DNA of 64,000 bases, taken from assembly GCF_029873635.1 (NCBI RefSeq), contig NC_080420.1, positions 56,500,457 to 56,564,456 on the forward strand, given 5' to 3'. Within the stretch, counting starts at the first letter, position 1. Each line of letters begins with the position of its first letter. The notes below the pieces were generated by a model, which did no database searches, was not told where the DNA came from, and worked only from the letters and a program-made list of their open reading frames with translations. Made by a program: the position numbers and the translations under genes. Below are positions 25,701 through 33,189 of the stretch, one piece after another. The stretch comes from Malania oleifera (taxonomy: Eukaryota > Streptophyta > Magnoliopsida > Santalales > Ximeniaceae).

Positions 25701-28700
25701 TTAACAAGGTTATACAGTAGCAAATTTTTACCCTTTCCAGAATTCGAAGCGCAGGCAAAATCCATCCAAAAACAAGGGAGATCAACCATGGTGAATTTGA
25801 CACTAATAATCTAAGACTGATGGTGCATGGCAACGATATTTATGGAATTTACTTTTTTGTCAACATAGACAATTAAAATAGTTCCTCCAGTAGAAGTACT
25901 TGAATGGTGATCAAATTGATGACATCGTGTCATCCTGAACTTCTGCATAGATTCACTAAACTTACCAAATCCTGTTTGAGGGACTCTTTCAAACCATTGA
26001 TAGCTTTATATATCCTGCTCACAATACCATTGGAGTATTGGACTCTCCTTGAGCAACAAGCCTTGGAGGTTTCCTCACAATACTTCCTCTGTAAACCACC
26101 ATGAAAGAAAGTATTTTTAACATCAAATTGAAATAAAGACCAATAGTAATTAGCAGCGAGGGAGATCAAAACCCAAAGAAAAGAAATCTTGGCCCAGTGG
26201 AGAGTCTCTGTACAATCAAGTTATTCTTGCTAGGCTTATGAGAAACCAATGTTAGAGCAGTTCACTTTGCAAAGGTTACAGCTACTATTAACCAAGGAGG
26301 GGTCTTTTTGCATAGTTATGGAAGTGAACATTCGTATGGGCCTATGGCAGGGGTATGACAACAGGTATTCTAGATTTAAAGAGTTTTTTTTTCGTTGGAG
26401 TATAACACCAAAGATTTGTCAAGTTGAGATTTTTTGGGAAATTGAAGTGGCTCAGTCTGCTAAAGGAAATAGTTTATCCCAGAGAAAATATGTGCTTGAT
26501 CTTCTTGAAAAAATTAGGCTATTGCGATGTAAACCAGTTGGTTCACCTATGGATCCTTAAGTTATTGGTTGATGGAGATTTGATCAATGATGCAAAAACA
26601 CTAGGAGGCTAGTTGTTAAATTAATTATTTGATATTTGATCAAATATGTCTTCTGCTGTTAGTACTGTAAGCCAATTTATGGATCATCCTAGGATACCAC
26701 ACTGGGATGCAGTTATTTGCATATTATGGTACACTGGCTTTGAAGAAGGCTTCAGGTCTTGGCTTGCTGTACAAGTATTGTAGTAATATGTAGCTTTTTA
26801 ATATGCAGCTTGGTTTTTCAAATTTTGGCTTGGCAGGCTCGGCATCTGATAGGAGATCTACTATTGGATATTGCACTTCTCTAAGGGCTAATCTAATAAT
26901 TTCATGGGGAAGAAGCAAATTATTTGTGCTAGATCTAATGCAGAAGCAGAATATAGAGCCATCGCTTGCACCACTTGTGAACTGATTTACTTAAAGTTTG
27001 TAGCCAGAATTTAGTTTTTCTCACTGTCTTTGTGAAACCAAACTTTGGCAACCAAGCTGCTGTGTGTCTAGCTTCAAATCTAACATTTCATGAGCGAACC
27101 ACGTACAGTGAAGTTGAATGTCATTTTGTGCACAAGAAACTTGTGAATGGGCATATTTGCAATCCACTCATCTCAGCTGGATTGTAGCATGCAGATTTGT
27201 TTACTATGGTATTAGCTGCTTGTTATATTTAGTTTTTGTGTGACAAACTTGGACTACATGATATTTAGTCCAACTTGAGGGGGAGTGTTACAAATAAGTA
27301 ATTACGGCTCGTTTGGTTCGGCGGAATAGTTATTACTTTGAATAAGATGAAATAGAGTTCAAATTTTGGGAATCAACATGTATATTCCTAATTATTTCAT
27401 TCAACATGTAATATGAAAGGAATAAGCATGATGAAATTTAGGAATATTTATTCATTGTCTATTCCTTATTATGAACTCATAAAATGTTTCATATTGTTAT
27501 TTGCTTTATAATAATAAAATAATTTCAATAACTAATTGTAACTAATTTACTAAAACTAATCTATTCCTGGGAATATACATTCTGCAAAAGTGATATTTTG
27601 TAATTTCTTGGAAATTTAATTAATAAAAAAGTGTGTGAGAGACAAAATACGTAAATTTCCATTCTCCCTCTTTCCCTGTGTCTGCACATGCTAAACTACA
27701 TGTCAATCAAATATTTAACTTCCTCAAATTCTTTATTTGAAATAATGTGAGGATAATATTTTAGGCACATCCATTTTTCAGAAATACTTCCTCGAGCCAT
27801 TGGAGACAATATTTTAAGGCCAAGAAAAAATTTCTTAAATAACTCCATATAATATTTATCACTCTTGATTAGGAGATTTAAGAGACAGAAACTAAATCAC
27901 AAAAATATTGAAGAACTAAATCAAAACATATTGCCCACAGCTAGAACTACCATTCAAATGATTTTGATTAGCATTGTAAGGCTTTAAATTTCAGTGGAGT
28001 TTATTTGAATTGTTTTGCCCCACACTTGGAAGATTCCTTTATTGATGTAAAACTTCCTAGGATAAATTATTCAAAAATAGACTTGTTTAGGTATATTCAT
28101 AAGAGATATATTCGAGAGAATAATAAATTTGTGTTTGTGTGCACGTGGAGCTTGAGTGGGTATGGTTATTGCAGTGAAGAGAGAGAGAGGGAGAGAACAA
28201 TAATAAGCCTACTTCCATGAAATCCTGATGGTTGGATTGCTGGGGGAAGATAGTTGACCTTGGTGTGGCAGCAACCAGCCTGCAAGTTTGAGACCTGAAC
28301 TGTGGGTCATGTCACAGTCAATCGTTGGTGCTTGGATCGCTGCTATAATAAAGAATTTGGGGAGCACTCTCACTATCAACTATAGCTTTTGGTGCAACAG
28401 CAGGCACTCAGTCTTACAGAAAGTAAAAATAAAAGATATACTTTGGCATAGAATATCTAGAACCAATTGGCATATGCGGGATGATTTACAAAGGGGGGCC
28501 TACCTATACATGGAGTTTGAAGGTCAAGAAACATCCTTTAATTGACATCTGTAGTATGTCACTAATTGCATGACCGACAAATTGCCCATCTTGGATCTAC
28601 ATGGATGCCATTATTTTTCCTGCAAGTAAGATCCAACTTGTATCTTATATATCAATTTTCAAAAGTCTATCCTTTGTTACACATGATAGATTTAGCTTGT

Positions 28701-29721
28701 TTCATGGCACTATATTTTTTTATAGGTCCTTGCAATTTAAGTTTTCTTATGCATTCTGAAACTTGTCTGAATTTTGAAGGAATTTGAATCCATTGTTTTC
28801 TGGTCATTTTTCTGCTACTGATAGTCTTCTACTCTCTTTCAGATAGTGAGCCTTTTGTTAACCCATACATCTGTGGAGGTCAATGCTATCAATAATCAGC
28901 AAGAAACCGCAATGGATTTGGCTGATAAACTACAATATGGAGAACCTGCACTAGAAATTAAGGAAGCTCTAGCAGAGGTTGGTGCCAAGCATGCGAGACA
29001 TGTTGGCCAAGTGGATGAAACTATAGAACTCAAAAGGACTGTGAGTGACATAAAACATGAGGTGTATTCACAATTCATACAAAATGAAACAACCAACAAG
29101 CGAGTGTCTGGTATTGCTAAAGAACTGAGGAAACTTCACCGAGAAGCTGTTCAAAACACTACTAATTCTGTTACTGTTGTTGCCGTTCTTTTTGCCTCCA
29201 TTGCTTTCCTGGCCATATTCAACTTGCCTGGCCAATATGTGATGACTGGACCAAATGCGGGGAAAGCTACTATAGCAGATACTGTTGGTTTCCGTGTGTT
29301 CTGCCTCTTGAATGCTACATCACTCTTCATTTCTCTAGCTGTTGTTGTGGTTCAGATTACTTTGGTTGCTTGGGACACCAGTGCTCAGAAGCTGGTTGTT
29401 TCAGTAATTAACAAGCTAATGTGGGCAGCCTGCATTAGCACTTGCGGGGCTTTCCTTTCAATAGCATTTGTGGTTGTGGGGAAGGGAAAGTCATGGATGG
29501 CCCTTACCATAACCCTAATGGGTGCGCCTATTCTTGTTGGGACGCTTGCTAGCATGTGCTACTTTGTTTTTCGACAACATTTTGGGATCTTTGGAAACGA
29601 TTCTCAAAGACGTGTTAAAAGGGCAAGCAAAAGCAAATCTTTCTCATGGTCTCTGTACTCAGCTAATATATCAGATCTTGATGATTATGATTCTGACATT
29701 GAGAAGATCTATGCATTGTAG
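1449..29721 (+). CDS. Ankyrin-repeat/PGG-domain membrane protein (ITN1/At5g02620-type), 3 exons
   Basis: Exons 1449-1758, 5436-5845 and 28843-29721 join in frame into 532 residues, close to the usual size of this plant family. Ankyrin repeats occupy about residues 10-270; clear units are [12 protein letters not shown] (55-66), [16 protein letters not shown] (about 90-106), [63 protein letters not shown] and [11 protein letters not shown] linker with a possible coiled coil follows (about 295-340). The PGG domain starts near 331; its motif reads FNLPGQY at 366-372. Four hydrophobic segments lie at about 348-366, 391-413, 433-454 and 458-482, and the tail is acidic. Family members such as ITN1 are plasma-membrane proteins linked to salt/ABA responses and reactive oxygen signalling; that role is inferred from family only. 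The reading frame is intact across all three exons even though intron 2 is 23 kb long and packed with transposons. Confidence 0.9.
1941..3020 (-). mobile_element. 5'-truncated L1-type LINE in intron 1, antisense
   Basis: The minus strand encodes the C-terminal end of a plant L1 ORF2. One fragment (2862-2488) has [14 protein letters not shown] and [10 protein letters not shown]. The other (2465-2160) has the zinc-finger tail [18 protein letters not shown] and [18 protein letters not shown], which resembles the RT-associated zinc-binding domain. A poly-T run at 1942-1950 is the element's poly(A) tail. A 13-bp direct repeat, GCT[A/G]TTCTTACTT, at 1928-1940 and 3021-3033 fits a target-site duplication. 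The fragment is interrupted by stops and is inactive. Confidence 0.82.
3034..5360. other. Remainder of intron 1, no gene seen
   Basis: AT-rich intron sequence. It includes a 13-base C run at 4447-4459 and an imperfect direct repeat at 5003-5165. I recognise no coding potential. Confidence 0.6.
5003..5165. repeat. Imperfect direct repeat (~65 bp) in intron 1
   Basis: A segment at 5003-5067 beginning AATTGGATTTCGCAAGC recurs at 5100-5165 as AATTGAATTTCACAGGC, with further matches through TTGCAAA. Its origin is unknown. Confidence 0.6.
5361..5450 (+). repeat. 45-bp tandem duplication containing the exon 2 splice acceptor
   Basis: Copies 5361-5405 and 5406-5450 are adjacent and differ at four of 45 positions. 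Each contains the end of intron 1, an AG acceptor (5389-5390 and 5434-5435) and the first 15 bases of exon 2 (GGATTGTRAAGGAAC). The downstream copy keeps the exon frame. The upstream copy would read into TGA. Confidence 0.93.
5436..5845 (+). CDS. Ankyrin/PGG gene exon 2
   Basis: The acceptor is TCTAG| at 5435 and the donor GAG|GTAATT at 5846. The exon encodes residues 104-240, with four ankyrin units, and ends in phase 0. The acceptor lies in the second copy of a 45-bp tandem duplication. Use of the first-copy acceptor (after 5390) would bring an in-frame stop within ten codons, so the second copy must be the productive one. Confidence 0.9.
5886..5907. repeat. (GT)n microsatellite
   Basis: About eleven GT units lie 40 bp into intron 2, just after the exon 2 donor. 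Confidence 0.9.
6676..7000. repeat. ~169-bp tandem repeat inside the Mutator-like candidate
   Basis: Copy 1 (6676-6844) and copy 2 (6845-about 7000) share CCAGCAG[C/T]TCTGTT, CACTCTCGTCTC, TCTCCTCTACTCTA and CAATGTGCAGTTCAGCA in the same order. Confidence 0.8.
7161..7310. repeat. ~70-bp AT-rich tandem repeat near the right end of the Mutator-like candidate
   Basis: The block AAGCTTATAG[T/C]CTTAA at 7161-7230 recurs at 7246-7310, together with TTGTCATAAAATT and CATATACAT. Confidence 0.75.
7430..8533. other. Intron 2 sequence without recognised gene
   Basis: Unclassified, moderately AT-rich sequence with only short shadow frames. It looks like degraded repeat DNA, but I could not assign a family. 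Confidence 0.45.
8534..8831 (+). mobile_element. TRIM-like element, 298 bp with two 73-bp LTRs
   Basis: Two 73-bp direct repeats (8534-8606 and 8759-8831) start TGTTAARGCTTGATATACA and end TTAA[C/T]A. They enclose a 152-bp internal segment. The internal start TGTTATTAGTGCC resembles a decayed initiator-Met tRNA primer site (TGGTATCAGAGC). No coding capacity is present. No clean target-site duplication is visible, so it is old or has altered ends. Confidence 0.68.
8832..10297. other. Intron 2, degenerate repeat-like sequence
   Basis: No gene is recognised. A run of 12 C followed by T and A homopolymers lies at about 10060-10093. The short frames here are fragmentary and without domains. Confidence 0.4.
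10298..10812. repeat. Dispersed ~510-bp repeat, copy A
   Basis: The segment from GTGACAGATGCAAGATG to about GGGATGTTG is a diverged direct copy of 20102-20615. Shared blocks include ACTTTGAATG[T/C]CACTATGATGTTGT, GATGGTTACTCATG, TCCTACCA and GTGTCTTGGGCTTC in the same order. The spacing and length would suit old LTRs, but no termini were identified. Confidence 0.65.
10813..12097. repeat. Unclassified repeat DNA with a ~163-bp tandem duplication (11097-11415)
   Basis: Copies at about 11097-11259 and 11260-11415 share GAGAGCTAAA/AAAAGCTAAA, GGCWTCAACTC and GGAAAAGATCAATCTACCCTTGG-type blocks. The second copy contains TGGTATTAGAGC, one base from the Met-tRNA primer-site consensus, and the first a worse match. 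This may be the leader of an old LTR element. No protein domain is visible. Confidence 0.5.
12103..12623 (-). repeat. Copia element 3' LTR (521 bp)
   Basis: It starts (plus strand) TGTTGTGAAAAACGAATT and ends ATATCACAATA. It contains three related imperfect palindromes around 12449-12535 of the form AAACCRTYGACRGTTT. The partner LTR lacks about 320 bp of the middle. Confidence 0.88.
12700..13560 (-). pseudogene. Copia reverse transcriptase-RNase H, internally deleted
   Basis: The minus strand reads [18 protein letters not shown] and then [17 protein letters not shown]. It jumps directly to [15 protein letters not shown], so the catalytic palm between the IGCKW block and the YVDD block is lost. 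The YVDD box itself is FVND (Asp to Asn). RNase H/C-terminal traces follow ([26 protein letters not shown] and, near 12800, a decayed STTEAEYMA-like block). Clearly inactive. Confidence 0.82.
14286..15640 (-). pseudogene. Copia gag-protease, broken
   Basis: The minus strand encodes a copia-type gag with [16 protein letters not shown] near the start (about 15640), [21 protein letters not shown], and [21 protein letters not shown] zinc knuckle [14 protein letters not shown] and the protease motif [12 protein letters not shown] (normally DSG or DTG) follow, then the pre-integrase motif WHIRLEHMG. At least one frameshift lies near 15590 and a stop near 15145. Nucleocapsid and protease functions are inferred from these family motifs. 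The protein cannot be made as a whole. Confidence 0.85.
15677..15874 (-). repeat. Copia element 5' LTR, internally deleted (198 bp)
   Basis: Its ends match the 521-bp partner: TGTTATGAAAAACGAATT to ATATCACAATA. The region corresponding to about 12220-12528 is missing, so most of the likely promoter part and the palindrome cluster are gone. Confidence 0.88.
15880..16892. other. Intron 2 sequence between copia and RTE elements
   Basis: No coding domain is recognised. It continues the repeat-like composition seen left of 12098, as expected if the copia element inserted into older repeat DNA. Confidence 0.4.
17230..17930 (+). pseudogene. RTE apurinic-type endonuclease remnant
   Basis: Frames in this stretch encode endonuclease landmarks: [16 protein letters not shown], the GDLNGHIG block (endonuclease GDFN equivalent), [10 protein letters not shown] and [11 protein letters not shown]. 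They are split by stops and frameshifts. The domain would nick target DNA in an active element. Confidence 0.75.
18360..19892 (+). pseudogene. RTE reverse transcriptase with three in-frame stops
   Basis: From 18402 to 19892 a single frame is open except for stops at 18777-18779, 19326-19328 and 19575-19577. Motifs in order: [59 protein letters not shown], the active-site box [10 protein letters not shown] (normally FADD), the thumb YLGSIM, and the C-terminal [31 protein letters not shown]. The first catalytic Asp of the FADD box is Asn. Defective by that change and by the stops. Confidence 0.87.
20102..20615. repeat. Dispersed ~510-bp repeat, copy B
   Basis: Diverged direct copy of 10298-10812, in the same orientation, lying immediately downstream of the RTE element. 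Together the two copies bracket the nested copia and RTE insertions. Confidence 0.65.
20616..22550. other. Intron 2, unclassified sequence
   Basis: Frames up to 114 codons exist (20823-21167 and 21448-21792), but none has a recognisable domain or gene-like context. I would not call them genes. Confidence 0.4.
22816..22833. repeat. Poly-T run
   Basis: About 18 consecutive T within the antisense L1 remnant. Coding similarity continues on both sides, so it is probably an internal expansion and not the element's tail. Confidence 0.7.
23103..23228. repeat. ~63-bp tandem duplication within the L1 remnant
   Basis: Copies 23103-23166 and 23167-23228 share TTTAGAGC, TCCTTTTATTGTAG, AACTCTTC, GGCCGGAAC and ATCACCCA in order. 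Confidence 0.85.
25915..26245 (-). pseudogene. Copia RT N-terminal half, inverted relative to its partner
   Basis: The minus strand reads [19 protein letters not shown], then [24 protein letters not shown] and LVNLCRSSG. These correspond to the copia RT blocks SLAANxxWPLxQFDVKNAFLHG and LYGLKQSPRAW. The segment stops exactly where the YVDD half should begin. That half is found just downstream on the plus strand. Confidence 0.75.
26246..27290 (+). pseudogene. Copia RT C-terminal half, RNase H and 3' end
   Basis: Plus-strand frames give [19 protein letters not shown] and [20 protein letters not shown]. Then come RNase H blocks ([34 protein letters not shown] in shifted frames) and the ADLFT tail, followed by the polypurine tract GAGGGGGAGTGTTAC at about 27275-27290. 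The 3' LTR expected after the tract is not recognisable. Many stops; inactive. Confidence 0.8.
27291..28842. other. 3' part of intron 2
   Basis: The stretch from GGCTCGTTTGGTTCGGCGGAATAG (about 27307-27330) to about 27580 resembles a non-autonomous hAT-like MITE, but I could not define its right terminus. A GA-rich patch lies at 28178-28196. The last 30 bases form a good pyrimidine tract and acceptor. Confidence 0.45.
28843..29721 (+). CDS. Ankyrin/PGG gene exon 3 (last ankyrin units, PGG domain, stop)
   Basis: The acceptor CTCTCTTTCAG| at 28842 follows a good pyrimidine tract, and the exon opens [17 protein letters not shown] in phase 0. It encodes residues 241-532: the last ankyrin helices, linker, PGG domain with four membrane segments and an acidic tail, ending in TAG. 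The join CRPE|IVSLLL reconstitutes a standard ankyrin repeat, which is the main evidence that this distant exon belongs to the same gene. Confidence 0.92.
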   Translation: MVSLLLTHTSVEVNAINNQQETAMDLADKLQYGEPALEIKEALAEVGAKHARHVGQVDETIELKRTVSDIKHEVYSQFIQNETTNKRVSGIAKELRKLHREAVQNTTNSVTVVAVLFASIAFLAIFNLPGQYVMTGPNAGKATIADTVGFRVFCLLNATSLFISLAVVVVQITLVAWDTSAQKLVVSVINKLMWAACISTCGAFLSIAFVVVGKGKSWMALTITLMGAPILVGTLASMCYFVFRQHFGIFGNDSQRRVKRASKSKSFSWSLYSANISDLDDYDSDIEKIYAL

Positions 29722-31236
29722 AGTCCGGTTGTATCAAAAAGCTCTAGTTGCGGACTTGCAGTAGTTGGCCAGCTTGGTCTAAGTGAAATTTGATTCAAGT
29801 ACTGCATTTGCAATGTAAAAAAGGTAGTAGATAATGTACATGTATGTGCCAAATATGACCAATGGCTTGTTGATTGCAATATCAGGTGGAATTTCCCCAA
29901 GTTTGATTGAGCAACTGCATTGTGTTGTGAATTGTGATTTTTTTTTAAGTGTTTGATTAAATGTCCAACTTGTTTATCCTCGTCTTAAGAATTACAACCA
30001 TTGAATGTACAAGGGACTAGCTTGCCAATAGAATTACCATGAATGTCAGACTGCCTTGAAAAATAATGTGCATGAATAGAGTAAGAGGTTAAAGTGTTGA
30101 TTGGTAAAAGATCTATGTATAAAGGATGGTAAGTAAAAAATAAAAAAGAGGTTTAAGTGTTGATTGGTAAAAGATCTATGTATAAAGGATGATGAGTAAA
30201 AATTCATGTTTTTTTTAACCTTAAATTGATTCTGCAGGAGAGCCATCATCACCTCTTTTAAGTGAAAGGTGGGTTAGAGCTCCCTGTGGCAATTGCACAT
30301 CTGCTTCCTAACATATCTCTCATCTGTTAATATTTTTCATTGGTTTTCTTTTCTCATGAAAAATGGAGAGCGATCAATAGTGCCAATGGTCTCCATGAAA
30401 TCATCCTTTGTTCTATCAGAGGCAGTACGGATTCTAGGCGTGAGTACTGGCTGTTGATTGCTGGATGCAGCCTCTCCTTTGGGCATTAGTGGAGGGCTGG
30501 CCCTAGTAATCAGAAAGCAAACTCCCATTGCTCTTCAACATCTCCCTAATGATTCCTTCAGTTTTTTGATGAGAAGTAGCTGACTGTCCAATTATATTAA
30601 CATCCAAAGAATTTGAAGGTTGAGCTATTGAGATAGAGCCTTTAGTTTAGGAGCTCCTCTGCAGCAGTGGATCTACTCTTGCTGGTGACAGTAGCATGAT
30701 TGGAAGCAAGAATGACAAAACCAATCCGTCGTACTGAGTGGAGTCAATTCTGTTATAGCAGAAAATTGTCCAAAGCACATTTGAGCCCTGCACACCACTA
30801 CCAAAGAATAACACCTTGGCCCCAAGTCATCTCTGAGAGACCTCTTCAACACTAGTTAGACGAGAAAGTGAGGAAGTTGAGTTGTGATGGGCATACCTCC
30901 TCTCGACTCCAATTGTGAGTTCATATATGGAGAGATTCATTAGTATCAGTGCTGGAGCAGTCAGGTCATGAGCGCAATTTACTGAGCCAATTGTGTAGTT
31001 ATCTTCATATTCTCTTGTGACATCTTCTACAAGGTTTTACTTGCCACTTGTGGGTTGGTCTTGGCTCCCCCAATTTCCTTATTTTCAATCAAGGTTATTG
31101 TGAATTGCCGATGCACTTGAAAAATCATAGCAGCAGATACAGGTAGCTGTATGGCCAATTATGGGAAAGGCAATGGACGATGGGGCGGTCTGAAAGAACA
31201 TTCAAGTATTAATGCTTTATGTTACAGTGCCAGAGA
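29722..31236. other. 3' region of the ankyrin gene and intergenic space between convergent genes
   Basis: The first 200-300 bases are the likely 3' UTR of the ankyrin gene; AATGTAAA at 29813 is a possible weak polyadenylation signal. A 63-bp tandem duplication lies at 30085-30210. The part from about 30330 to 31150 has no recognised domain and may be decayed repeat. Confidence 0.5.
30085..30210. repeat. 63-bp tandem duplication
   Basis: Copies 30085-30147 and 30148-30210 share GAGGTT[A/T]AAGTGTTGATTG and the following AAAAGATCTATGTATAAAGG with few changes. The repeat lies about 360 bp after the ankyrin stop codon. Confidence 0.92.
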
Positions 31237-33189
31237 TTACCAATAATCCATACAAGAACATGTTCCATCTTGAAAATGGTGGAATCGAGTGGAATCTCTA
31301 ATTATTATTGTCCGTTTATAAATCATACAGAGAAACTTCATTGCAGAATGACAATCATTACAGACACGAAGATTCTTTATTACTCGGACAGCTGTTCCAG
31401 GATTCGTGCTGATGAAACTAAAGGCAACTGCCAGTTTTTCACTGTGATGACCCAGTGAAGTTTGCTTCACTTCTTCCTCGTCTATATCCAGCAAAACTTG
31501 CTGTGTGTCTGGCTCATACCCAGCCTGCTTTAGTCTTTCTCCCATCTCATCAAGCATATCATAAATTTCTTTCTTCCTATAATGGGTTGCATCTCCAACA
31601 ACGAACTCATGAACAACCCCATTCAATTCAACCAAGCTGCATCCAGGAGGCTTTTGAATTTGCCTCACTCGCATGGCTTTCCTCACCTCATGAACTTGAT
31701 CCCATTTATCAGCCATTGCATAAATATTGGACAACAGGATATAGCCTGCATGATCATCTGGCGTCAATTCAATGAGCTTAAGCCCAGCTTTTTCACCTCT
31801 TTTTAAATTTCTATGGATTCTACAGGCACCCAACAAAGCCTTCCACACAACTGCATCGGGTTTCATTGGCATGGATTTGATGACCTCCTCTGCCTTTTCA
31901 AACAAACCAGCACGGCCCAAGAGATCAACCATACAACCATAATGTACAATGTCTGGCTCTATCCCATAAACACTTTTCATTTTATCAAAATACCCAAAAC
32001 CATCTTCAACCAACCCTCCATGACTGCAAGCCTTCAAAATGCAAGAGAAGGTTATGGCATTGGGCCAAACTTTACAACATTCCATCATTGTGAACATTTC
32101 AACAGCCTTTAAGCTTTCGCTGTTTGCAGCTAGCCCACCTATCATGGCATTCCAAGTGTCCACACTCTTCCTATTCGTCTCATGAAATGCCTCAATTGCT
32201 CCATCTAAGCAACCGCATTTGGAGTACATGGTTATAAGAGCCGAACCAAGGTTCTCATCAACCTCAATTCTCTGCTTACTGATATATGCATGAACCCACT
32301 TTCCCTGGGCAAGTGCACCCAAATGGGCAACTGCAGTTAAAACACTAATCAAAGTCACTTTATCCGGCCATTCACCCTGCTGCATTTGTCGAAACATCTC
32401 TAAGGCCTCCTTAAATTCACCCACCTGAACATAATAAGAAATCATGGTGTTCCAAGAGACAACATCTATGCAAGGCATCGAGTAAAACAACAGGTTAAGT
32501 GATTCCTCGTCTCTGTTATTGGCATATCCTTGAAGCATACTATTCCAAGTTACAAAATCCCATTCAGAACTTGTATCAAACAGCTTGCGTGCATGGGCTA
32601 CCAAACCAGACGCTGCGTACAAATGGATCAGCTTGTTTCGGATGAATGGGCTATACTCCAATCCGAATTTGACGATCTGCGAATGGATCTGCTTCCCAAG
32701 TGCCAGTGCAGGCAAAAGGGTGCACGCTTTGAGCAGAGAGGTGAAGGTATAGCCGTCGGGCTGAACCGACCGGTGAAGCATCCGATCATAGAGCGAAATG
32801 GCTTCCTGGGAATTCTGCTTCTTGAGGTTTCCTCTAATGAGAGTGTTCCAGGCGAAAGTATATGGTTCTTTTATGGAATCGAGTACACTTTCAGCGAATT
32901 CAAGGCTTCCATTGTCGGAAATGGCATAGAACTCGGCAAGACGGCTGGCGGCGTAGGTGTCTAAGATCTGGGAGGATTTGATCATGAGAGCATGGACTTG
33001 GTTGGCCTCTCGGAGATTTTTACAGAGGAGCAGAAGAGAGAGGTTAGAGTTCGGTGTTGACTTCTTTGGTAGAGACACAGTTGTCACTGAAAGAGTTTGA
33101 GGAGCTGGTACCGTGAGGGTCATCCGTACCGCTAGAGCAGAGGCTGCTAAGCTAAGTCGGGATATCGTTTTGTGAGGATGAAGGTCCAT
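31237..33189 (-). CDS. PLS-class DYW pentatricopeptide-repeat protein, probable organelle RNA editing factor
   Basis: A single intronless frame of 650 codons, complete from ATG to stop, as usual for PPR genes. The N-terminal ~45 residues are rich in Ser, Thr, Ala and basic residues and may be a plastid or mitochondrial transit peptide; a second Met at residue 22 is an alternative start. PPR motifs run from about 95 to 445 (for example YTFAWNTLIRGNLKK, VVSWNTMISYYVQVGEFKEAL, NAITFSCILKACSHGG). The E region starts near 448 (VWKALLGACR). The PG box KPPGCS is at about 513-518. The DYW deaminase domain carries the zinc and catalytic residues HSE (582-584) and CNDC-H (610-614), the second site HHF..CSC, and the terminal DYW. 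The family binds RNA site-specifically and deaminates C to U. The target here is unknown. All key residues are present, so it should be functional. Confidence 0.95.
   Translation of the reverse strand: MDLHPHKTISRLSLAASALAVRMTLTVPAPQTLSVTTVSLPKKSTPNSNLSLLLLCKNLREANQVHALMIKSSQILDTYAASRLAEFYAISDNGSLEFAESVLDSIKEPYTFAWNTLIRGNLKKQNSQEAISLYDRMLHRSVQPDGYTFTSLLKACTLLPALALGKQIHSQIVKFGLEYSPFIRNKLIHLYAASGLVAHARKLFDTSSEWDFVTWNSMLQGYANNRDEESLNLLFYSMPCIDVVSWNTMISYYVQVGEFKEALEMFRQMQQGEWPDKVTLISVLTAVAHLGALAQGKWVHAYISKQRIEVDENLGSALITMYSKCGCLDGAIEAFHETNRKSVDTWNAMIGGLAANSESLKAVEMFTMMECCKVWPNAITFSCILKACSHGGLVEDGFGYFDKMKSVYGIEPDIVHYGCMVDLLGRAGLFEKAEEVIKSMPMKPDAVVWKALLGACRIHRNLKRGEKAGLKLIELTPDDHAGYILLSNIYAMADKWDQVHEVRKAMRVRQIQKPPGCSLVELNGVVHEFVVGDATHYRKKEIYDMLDEMGERLKQAGYEPDTQQVLLDIDEEEVKQTSLGHHSEKLAVAFSFISTNPGTAVRVIKNLRVCNDCHSAMKFLCMIYKRTIIIRDSTRFHHFQDGTCSCMDYW

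Larger units (their letters stand above)
22582..25800 (-). pseudogene. L1 ORF2 (endonuclease-reverse transcriptase) remnant
   Basis: Readable pieces on the minus strand: [19 protein letters not shown] and [10 protein letters not shown] (endonuclease, 25789-25454); [19 protein letters not shown] (about 25300); [16 protein letters not shown] (about 24650); [13 protein letters not shown] (about 24200); [13 protein letters not shown] (about 24070, active-site Asp pair retained); and [21 protein letters not shown] (about 22680, zinc-finger tail). Many stops and shifts separate them. In an active copy this protein nicks DNA and primes reverse transcription. Confidence 0.8.
22551..25830 (-). mobile_element. 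L1-type LINE, degraded, antisense in intron 2
   Basis: On the minus strand from right to left: endonuclease ([21 protein letters not shown]), linker typical of plant L1 ORF2, RT N-terminal part, RT palm blocks and the zinc-binding C-terminus. Ends are approximate. A separate tandem repeat and an 18-base poly-T run interrupt the C-terminal part. Confidence 0.82.

Noticed and set aside
27301-27600. MITE with defined ends
   Set aside because: The left end looks hAT-like, but no matching right terminus or duplication was found, so it is mentioned only in the intron entry.
32530-32964. 144-codon plus frame opposite the PPR gene
   Set aside because: Antisense shadow of the DYW PPR coding sequence.
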